The notes below the pieces were generated by a model that saw nothing but the letters and a program-made list of their open reading frames with translations, did not search any database and was not told the DNA's origin. A stretch of DNA of 64,000 nt from Oreohelix idahoensis (taxonomy: Eukaryota > Mollusca > Gastropoda > Stylommatophora > Oreohelicidae), in the NCBI GenBank assembly GCA_024509875.1, contig JAMPIV010013754.1:149584-213583 (forward strand). Direction: 5' to 3'. This document shows, one piece after another, positions 56,640-64,000 of this stretch. Both the position numbers and the translations under genes were made by a program. Within the stretch, counting starts at the first letter, position 1. Each line of letters begins with the position of its first letter.

Positions 56640-57200
56640 CATGGCGACAGTGAAGGCCCTAAGGTCAATGGTTCACGAAAATAGGGAGCAAAGAAGGTGG
56701 AACTCTATACAAACGGCCTCCTATCAATGGTCATCCAGAGGAGATGGAGGAAGGCGCAGGCTGAGGATTAGGGACCGTAATAGCCTTGTTTTAAAAAAAT
56801 TGCCCAAATGCCACACGGATGGATATAAGCAAGGGGGGAGTCAAAATCCTTTATGAAGTCAACAGTTGCTCCATACAGGACTGGACAGGAACTAGATCAA
56901 CTCTAGGGTCACGGACAGTTGGTTGAACACGCTCCCAAGGTATTATAGTGGCAAATTTAATAAGGAGCTTACATGTTGGAAAAGCTCGGGGTGACCATGA
57001 GGAACAGTACATCCTTTACCTCTTGACAAAAGTTTATGCTCGAAAAATACTATTGGCCCGATCGGTAATAACATGGTGATATTGGGAAACTTTGTAGAAG
57101 CGTGTGGCGTATTTCATGAGGGAACACCCACAAAAGGGACAAAAATGATGCAGGACCTAGAAACGCCACGGGGGAAACTTACCCAGATAAGTTGACAATC
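56640..57200 (+). pseudogene. integrase zinc-finger region, unit B
   Basis: Collinear with 7440-7850 of copy 1: PCFKK, LHV-like TYMLEKLG, YYWP-like codons near 57050, CGVFHEGTPTKG and LETPRGK. Several frameshifts. As in copy 1, the sequence after the first Cys of CxxC is HEGTPT..., with no DDE core following. Confidence 0.6.
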
Positions 57201-57309
57201 CCTCGGTCAAGCCAGAGCACTATTCATATAAACTGGATCCACAAGGAACCTAAAAGAGAGCGTTCAAAGATCTCAGCTCATAAGTAAGCAAAGAGGGGGA
57301 GATGCAAAC

Positions 57310-57800
57310 CAAGAAAAAAATTGGTAGTGGTCGATTTGTGAGTGATGATTCTTGCGGATAGAAAAAGTCCTCACTATAATGCTTCTAATGGACAGGGCCC
57401 GCAACGGGTGCATTAAAAAATAAGTGTGAAAATTTAAAAGTTCCATATTGTAACATTATTAAGGACCTGGGACGCGGATGAGAAAGCAGAAGAGACTGTT
57501 ACCTCATCGTATCAATATGTGAACGAGCTGACCACTCGTCTGAAAGCTGGATGGAAACTGGCAAATGATAATTTGAGACAAGCCAGGAAGAAACATGCAG
57601 CGTATTTTAATAGGAAATCAAAGGACAGAGAACTAGCTGTGGGAGAAAAGGTGCTTCTTCTACTACCCGGCAGCCAGAATAAATTACAAATTGGATGGCA
57701 AGGTCCATATACGGTTCTAGAGAAGGTGTCTAGAACAAACTATAAAATTGACAAAAAGGGGAAGGAAAAGTAGTATATCATGTAAACCTGTTAAAGAAGT
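57310..57800 (+). pseudogene. integrase C-terminal (GPY/F) domain, unit B
   Basis: KIGSGRFVSDDS near 57320, then a clean frame 57519-57773: NELTTRLKAGWKLANDNLRQ, KKHAAYFNRKSKDREL, EKVLLLLPGSQNKL, IGWQGPYTVLEKVSRTNYKI. A stop (TAG) follows GKEK and the tail VNLLKKYL continues in another frame. Only ~380 bp separate it from the zinc-finger part, too little for a catalytic core. Confidence 0.75.
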
Positions 57801-57835
57801 ATCTGGACAGACCACTCCAGGAAAGCACCCCCTTA

Positions 57836-58815
57836 TTGACCTTGGCTATTGCAACCCAGATGCAAAAAGAACCACTCACCTCACATGAATACCCATTACA
57901 TCCTTGTGAAACAGCATCACAGGTAAAAGTCAGTAAGCACCTGACTAAAAACCAGAGGGAGAGAGTTCAACAGGTTCTGGAGGAACATACAGATGTATTA
58001 ACAGATAAACCAGGCCATACAAATTTGCTACAGTATGACATGAAACTGGTAGACTCAAACCCAATCTGTATGAGAGCCTATTCTATTCCGTTCGCGTAGG
58101 AGAAGGCATTGAAGGAAGAAATAGAGTATTTGTTGAAGGAGGGGATTATTTCGCACAGTGAATCATCTTTTAGTTCTAGTGTCGTTTTGTTGAGAAAACC
58201 GTCTGGGGAACACAGACTGTGCATAGATTACAGGAAACTGAATGCTGTCACAGAAGGACAAGTGGATCCATTACCAGACACAAAACAGTTATTTGCCAGA
58301 CTGAACAAGAAGGTGGATCTTAGTAAAGGCTATTACCAGATCCCAGTGAAGCCTGAAGTGAGACCTTATTTAGCTTTTAGCACCTCGGAAGGACATTATG
58401 AATTCAACATGCTACCATTCGGATTGAAAAATGCTCCGAGTGTATTTTCAAGGATGATGCGCAAATTGTTGGATACCCTGAATAACCCATGTATCACGAA
58501 TTTCATGGATGATATTCTCGTCGCCACAGAGACATTTGAAGAACACATTGAAGCTCTGGAGATGTTGTTTGATAGACTTCGGGAGGCGAACTTAACTGCT
58601 AGGCCAACAAAATGTTGTATTGGACGCAAAGAGTTGGAATTCTTGGGACACACTGTATATCAGGGTAATATGACCCCTGATCCTAAGAACTTGGAAAAAC
58701 TGCAGAGAGCACCTAGGCCGCAAACAAAAAAAGACGTGCGATCATTTGTGTCGTTATGCGGATTTTATCAAAAATATATCAAAGATTTTAACTCTATATA
58801 TGTGCTCCTCTGACT
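57836..58815 (+). pseudogene. reverse transcriptase, unit B
   Basis: Same RT as copy 1, with clean sequence. The frame 57836-58099 stops at TAG (58097-58099), where copy 1 has AAG (Lys); the frame continues 58109-58813. Motifs: VVLLRKPSGEHRLCIDYRKL, motif A VDLSKGYYQIPV, MLPFGLKNAPSVFSRMM, FMDDILVA (58501 onward), ELEFLGHTVYQG. Fifteen bases just before motif A are deleted (ARLNKKVDL where copy 1 has ARLNKAKYFSKVDL). After 58813 frameshifts start again. Confidence 0.85.
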
Positions 58816-58869
58816 GATCTGACTCGCAAGGGAAATCCAGATAAAATTGTTTGTGGACTCTGCGCAATG

Positions 58870-59345
58870 TGAATTGGCTTTCAAAGAGTTAAAGGAAAAA
58901 CTAACTCCACTAGCAAGCCTATTCTCTTACTCAAATTGCCTGATTTGACACAGGACACTTTGTGGTGAGAACAGATGCAAGTAATGTAGGCCTGGGGGGC
59001 GGCTCTGTTGCAAAGGTCATCTTCACACCAATGGGGAACTGAACCCAGTTGCTTATGCAAGCCGCAAATTGAATAAAGTGGAGCAATGGATATTCCACAA
59101 GCGAAAAAGAATGTTTAGCGTTAATCTGGGCAATAAAAAAGTTTTTCCAAATCTATCTGTATGGTAGGACTTTTGTGGTCCAGACGGATCATCAGCCCCT
59201 AATGTTCTTATCTCAGGCCAAGCATGAAAATGCAAGATTGTTAAGATTGTCTTTATTGTTACAACCTTATCAGTTTAGTATTGAGTATATCCCGGGGTCA
59301 TTGAATGTCGGTGCAGATTTTTCAGTACAAACCACCCTGTGATCA
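58870..59345 (+). pseudogene. RNase H domain, unit B
   Basis: Catalytic contexts recognisable across frames: RTDASN near 58972, SEKECLAVIWAIKK near 59100-59140, a QTDHQPLM-like stretch near 59183 and GADF near 59312. Small insertions shift the frame. It is followed by ~95 bp and the polypurine tract, with no gene downstream. Confidence 0.7.
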
Positions 59346-59436
59346 AAAATTAGAGTAGTTGGCAGGCGTGAGGAGTAATTTTATCTATGTGTATCACTGG
59401 TTTTGGAACTTGCAGTAGTGCATGTCCTAAATTCTC

Positions 59437-59449
59437 AAGTGGGGAGATG
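59437..59449 (+). other. polypurine tract of copy 3
   Basis: AAGTGGGGAGATG directly before LTR-C (TGTGATGAATT at 59450). Confidence 0.65.
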
Positions 59450-59757
59450 TGTGATGAATTTTACCGTGATACAACGTTAAAATTCTCCCAATTATAAAGG
59501 ATAACATGTAGGGATTAAAATAATGCGTATAAGATACTAGGAACCATGCTCGCCTATGCCCGCATTTCCTACCGCCTTACTCAGCTTTGAAACTAACTAG
59601 TTAGTTAGACACGCAGACGAAACGGTACCCTTTTAGACGGGAGGGAAACGGAGATAAAAATCATTATGACGATCTGAACACGTCTTTGAATCTAGAAAGG
59701 CAAAAAGACGCAATTTGTAGTTTAAAAGAAAAAAAAAACACGCCACTAGTTAACACA

Positions 59758-59966
59758 CAACGGGCTGATCACCCGTTTGCCAGTCACTTCGATTACGGAA
59801 ACAACAGCAAATGGGTTGATTTGCCGTTGCCCTAAAGACGCCACTAGGCATGATGGGAAACAATGGCAAAGAAAACCTATCTGCTGTTGCCCTAAGACGC
59901 CACTAGGCGTAATGGCCACTGACTGCTTTGACGGTCGGTGGCTAAGGACGGAAGAAGAAGAAGAAG
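59758..59966 (+). mobile_element. RTE-type LINE 3' tail in LTR-C, with internal duplication
   Basis: Ends like 42190-42284 (CGCCACTAGGCGTAATGGCC ... GAAGAAGAAG). Flanked by a perfect 13-bp target duplication ACTAGTTAACACA (59745-59757, 59967-59979), and LTR-A has the empty site. Inside, a ~60-bp piece (GTTGCCCTA...CGCCACTAGGC) is present twice in tandem. Confidence 0.85.
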
Positions 59967-60112
59967 ACTAGTTAACACAATGTAAGGGAATGGACAGAAA
60001 AGACCTTAGCTCTTGTTAGTAACAGTCGTATCTTAGACGTTTTACCGTAATTGGTTTTGTTCGAATATAGCGGCAAGAAGGAAGAACGTTGGGCCTAAAT
60101 AATGTGCAAGAG

Positions 60113-60207
60113 CTAAGAGGAGTGGCGTCACAACGAACAACCTGGAGAGCACTGGTTTCTGCCTTATGTGCCGTGTTTGGCGCTTAAAGAATTTATTATT
60201 ATTATTA
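60113..60207 (+). mobile_element. LINE 3' end with ATT-repeat tail in LTR-C
   Basis: Ends an ORF with WRALVSALCAVFGA and a stop, followed by (ATT)n. LTR-A keeps only the last words (TTTGGCGCTTAAGAAT), so the insertion predates the divergence of the LTR sequences and was partly lost there. Confidence 0.5.
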
Positions 60208-62132
60208 TAGCGGCAAATGCCATACCCAAAGGTTCAAAACACATTTCAAAAACTAACCTTGAGAAAGGTAGGTTTTTTCTTAATAATAAAGTTATGAAAA
60301 TAAAACCTAGCTAGTTTGATAGCCCATCTTAAGCAGAGAAATAATATACTTTTATTTATACAGACGGACAGATAACAAGGAAGATATTGACAAAAGACCG
60401 TATTGTTCCTATCAGACTAGCGAACAGTATTGTTGGGCATACTTTCACTAAAGTCACATTTTTGCGTCCTTGATACAGAAAAATGCAAAATTCAAACTGT
60501 AATGAACTAGCGGGGCAAAGTCGGGAGATAGTGGCTAAAAATAACTTAGGAAGCAGGTTCGTGCAGTTTTTACATGTAGTGAGTCCAAAAAACAAGGGTA
60601 ATTTTGGGAAAAGATAAAATGTGACCGACGTACATTTTAAAAATTGAGATGTACTTTTGACTTTATTTTCAAATTTTGAAATGAAAAGCTTAGTCTTCTG
60701 ATCTGATTGGCCAACGCATTTTTATATTAGCGGGATAGAGACGCACATTTTTGCCATTCGATATAAGTCTGTCCAGTAACACAGTCATTAACTGCTAGTG
60801 GTGTTTTCCAAGAAATAATACATAAAATTCAGTGGGACGCCATACTCTAGCCAGCAGCTCAGCTGAGTTTTGCTAGTATTAACTGTGTTCTCAATTCTGA
60901 ATTCTGGTAAGGATAAAAGCATTTATCTTGTTTATTTTAATATTTTGAGTGATTGATACTGCCATATCATGAAAAATGATTATGACAAGTAAGTGCTCGC
61001 TCTAGGTCCCCAGCCACAGTCCAGGGCTTAGAGACAAACAAAAAAATATATGGAAACCTAACTAAGACTATGGAAGGCGAATCTATTATTGAGATCAGTG
61101 GGAACATATCACCTATCTTATTGAATGAAAGAGGAAACTATTGAACATATCTCAGATGCAATGCAGTCTTCGGGAACTGATACTATGTGAAAACAACTGG
61201 GTGAGATGTGCTATGTTGGTCAGAGAGATCTGACCCAGTCTGTGTAATGTTGTTGTGTTGTGTTGTGTGTAAGAGTGGCGCAGTGGATAGAGTACTGACA
61301 CATGGCACAACTTTTGTTTCAGAATTGTGAGTTTCTGTTTTGGCACTAAAGTGGTGCCAAATGCTTATGTAAGAGTACACAAGCAGATGTGTGTGCCGCC
61401 TAACATTTGTGTCTGTGCAGCCTAACATTGTACTCCAGCTACGGAGAGGAGTGGGCCACAAGAATCCTGTATCAGATCGTCACAGGCGAGATGTGAAAAC
61501 CTGGCCTGCTGGAGATTCACAACTATTCCACCATCAAATAAAGAAATAACTATTGAGAAATAAAACATTTACTTCATTCCATAAGTCAATGGACAATGAT
61601 TTTGGTAGTCACAGATTGGGCGTGATGACGCCACTCCAATGAAACACACAGTGCTAGTTCTCCCAAAGACAGTATAGATAATAGTAATATTAACCATTCT
61701 TATAATATACCTATGTACACAAATTACATTTTATTATGCCACATATTTATACATTTCATTGATAAATCCATATCATTTCATATGTTCTGACCAAACTAAA
61801 ACTATTAAATTTAAAAGATTTCTAAAATTTAAACTATAACAACCAGAGTTAGTTCAGTGTGTTATAGAGTTTATTAATATTATTAGACTTATTGATTACA
61901 TGTGTGTGTCTGTATATTATATTACTACACATTACATTTCAGTACTCTAGACTTTTAACGTAGCTAACATTCATGATAGTAGAATAGGTCTGTTTGAGGT
62001 CGTTAGTGGTAGTAAGAAGGGCCTTCTGTAATTCACATAAACTTTTGTCTCAGGAGCCTTCACAGCTGACCTCATACAGTACACTAGGTAACATAACAAC
62101 CATACAATAACATCAAAAACCACTACACTTCA

Positions 62133-63047
62133 TCAGCCTCCTAATTACAACAGTGAGACAAACGTTTCCCAACATTTTGATTAATTAGTCTTTGAAGAAA
62201 CTGGGGTTTGACTCGCCAGTAAACTCAAACTTGGATGGTCTGTGAGTGACTGAACAATTTGTTCCAGATGTTATGAAAAGCAACGATTAGGTAAGAGTGC
62301 GCATGTTGTCTGTGAGCACAGCTGTCAGAGCGAGAGAATAACAGGGATGAATAATTCGTTTATGATTTAACACATGTAATAACTTTGTATTTTCTCTTGT
62401 ATGCAAGTTTTTTTGCTAATGCTGTTTTCCTCATAGAATAGATTAGTAACATATATAAACTCTGTTCTTTACTGAGAGAGGAAATTTGGGGACCTTAGTG
62501 TATAAATTTGTGACTCTTTGGGCTATAACTTCTCTTATAACGGGATCTTGGCAACAGAAGGGGAAAGGATTACACCTAGGAGTCTATCTCTTTCATTGAT
62601 TCTTAACCTATGTTTATTGTATTTGATTTGATATTCAATATTGTCGATGTAAAATTTCTTTTTATGATAAATAAAAATTTACATAAATTTTATCTACGTG
62701 TGGCGGTCAGCTTGTTCAAAAAGATCACTATTTCATAGATATAGTTTTTTCACGTATGTGCGTCTAATCGTCGTCACTTATCTGTGTGTGTGTGTATGTG
62801 AGTAATTAAATATATAAATATATACATTTATAGGAAACTGTCTGATCTGAACTCTCAGTCGTAATCGATAGGCTGGTTTGATTATCAAATCCAAGGACAG
62901 ATTTTACCTTTCACCATTTCACTTGTGAAATTCTATTTCTTTACTGCATCTCCCACTGAGCTATCACCTGTTCTAGTCCTATTCAGTCCTATTCAGGAGG
63001 GACAAAAAGTGATCTTAATTACCCTATCGAAAATATACGAAAATCCT
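62133..63047. other. unassigned, right flank of copy 3
   Basis: No gene recognised. A short TG repeat lies near 62784-62800. Confidence 0.4.
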
Positions 63048-64000
63048 ACAGAATTTAATGTGATCACAACCAAAAGATAAGAACCGATATGTAGAGAACT
63101 CTCTGCCCCCTGGGGAAGAATCTACTGTACAAAATAACAGGGAAGAGGTAACTCCTCTAATGAGTAAGGAAGTATATAATGACGAGTGTTCCTCAAATTC
63201 TGTTGAAAGGGAGCATTCTGAGAAAGACCACCTAAAAACTAGTAGGATGAGCCTAAAAATAGGAACATGGAACGTCAGAACTTTAAACGGAGAAGGAAAG
63301 CTTGACAATCTAATATTAGAGGCAACAGACATGAAACTTGATATTCTGGGAGCTGCAGAGGCAAGACTATTAGATACAGGCTACATAAAAAGAGACCAAT
63401 ACACGCTTATACACTCAGGAGGAGAAAAACATGAAAGAGGCGTAGGAATGTTGATAAAGAAGGAGTTAGAAAAATACGTATGTGGATACTGGACACAATG
63501 ACAGAATGATGTTACTAAAGATGAGAGCAAAGCCATTCGACATATCAATCTTACAAACTTATGCACCAACTAAAGATCAAAGCGAGGAAGAAATAGAAGA
63601 ATACTATGAAGAGCTTACAACACACACTTAAACCAGTAAAATCTACAGATGAGTTGATAGTAATGGGTGATATGAATGCAAAAGTAGGAAAAGAAAAATA
63701 CAAGAAAATAGTAGGACAGTATGGATTAGGGACAAGAAATGATAGAGGAGACAGACTTATCCAGTTCTGTGAAGAAAACCAGCTGGTCATATGTAACACC
63801 TTTTTTGAACACTACCCAAGGAAATTATACACATGGAAAAGCCCAGGAGATGTAACAAGAAATCAAATTGACTATATCATGATAAAACATAGATTTAAGA
63901 ACAGTGTCACAAGTGCAAAGACACATCCTGGAGCCGACATAAATTCAGATCGCGCACACAATCGGTCGTCATCAAAGTAAATATAAAGCTGAAAAGAACA
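63048..64000 (+). pseudogene. LINE 5' part with APE-type endonuclease, runs off the window
   Basis: The 5' UTR begins at ~63048 (shared with 40266-40353). Coding pieces: 63160-63501 (KIGTWNVRTLNGEGKL, LDILGAAEARLLDTG, HSGGEKHERGVGMLIKKEL), ~63511-63630 (AKPFDISILQTYAPTKD) and 63606-63980 (ELIVMGDMNAKVG, GTRNDRGDRLIQFCEENQLV, RNQIDYIMIKHRFKNS, PGADINSD). This is the apurinic-like endonuclease that nicks target DNA in RTE/CFDP2-like LINEs. The catalytic Asn in WNVRTL, the Glu and GDMN are present. The final Asp-His pair is disturbed by a small insertion after INSD. At least two frameshifts break the ORF; RT would lie beyond 64000. Confidence 0.8.

Larger units (their letters stand above)
42925..62127 (+). 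mobile_element. Gmr1-like subfamily B, tandem LTR-unit-LTR-unit-LTR
   Basis: Three LTRs (42925-45787, ~51105-54290, 59450-62127) enclose two gag-pol units. The whole is flanked by CTTCA on both sides (42920-42924 and 62128-62132), so the outer LTRs belong to one insertion. LTRs begin TGTGATGAATTTTACC and end CACTACA. The last ~50 bp resemble the family A LTR end (CCTTCACAGCTGA ... CAGTACACTA), showing common descent. Unit A and LTR-B are riddled with indels and poly-C; from ~56 kb on the sequence is clean. Confidence 0.8.
59450..62127 (+). repeat. LTR-C of copy 3 (3')
   Basis: 2678 bp, the cleanest LTR of this subfamily, ending CACTACA and followed by target duplication CTTCA. It carries two short LINE-tail insertions (59758-59966 and ~60113-60207). 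Confidence 0.88.

Noticed and set aside
61268..61296. tRNA-like A-box (GTGGCGCAGTGGATAGAGTAC)-type stretch, suggesting a tRNA-derived SINE
   Set aside because: No B-box follows at the expected distance, no cloverleaf forms, and the stretch lies inside LTR-C with a degraded counterpart in LTR-B.

Overview
The window is eukaryotic, AT-rich, and made almost entirely of transposable elements and their debris. LINE fragments with poly-A, GAA or TTCG tails, LTR retrotransposons with 5-bp target duplications, a mariner-like MITE, long AT microsatellites and the lack of any convincing single-copy host gene point to an invertebrate metazoan nuclear genome. Mollusc and arthropod are both compatible with the families seen; I cannot decide between them. 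REGION 1 (168-19130) is a nest of insertions. An RTE-type LINE on the minus strand (17252-19130 plus its last ~95 bp at 168-265) carries a short Jockey-like LINE fragment (17631-17952). It is split at the end of its ORF by a minus-strand Ty3/gypsy element (copy 2, 266-17251), which is split in its reverse transcriptase by a plus-strand element of the same family (copy 1, 3592-12146, perfect target duplication ATGGT). These elements are Gmr1-like: a SCAN-like gag, then integrase BEFORE reverse transcriptase and RNase H. Copies 1 and 2 lack a protease, and every copy in the window lacks the catalytic core of integrase. REGION 2 (about 20485-37797) is a large imperfect palindrome with a ~1 kb spacer. 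Each arm carries a divergently oriented copy of one uncharacterised Cys-containing protein gene (left pieces between 23354 and 29630, minus; right 34892-36560, plus) and a mariner-like MITE. The left arm is longer because it took a solo LTR (23503-25926), a CR1-type LINE (26229-28401) and other insertions. The spacer holds a zinc-finger ORF typical of LINEs. Direct copies of an unknown repeat flank the palindrome. REGION 3 (37798-42919) has unrecognised sequence, AT microsatellites and an RTE LINE 3' end with target duplication (41758-42284). REGION 4 (42925-62127) is a second Gmr1-like subfamily arranged LTR - gag-pol - LTR - gag-pol - LTR, bounded by target duplication CTTCA. Unit B keeps a protease. 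Roughly 43.3-56 kb is full of apparent sequencing noise, including an ~830-bp nearly pure C tract that replaces a similar length of RT/RNase H coding sequence, so the tandem may be partly an assembly product. REGION 5 (63048-64000) is the 5' part of another LINE with an APE-type endonuclease, running off the window.
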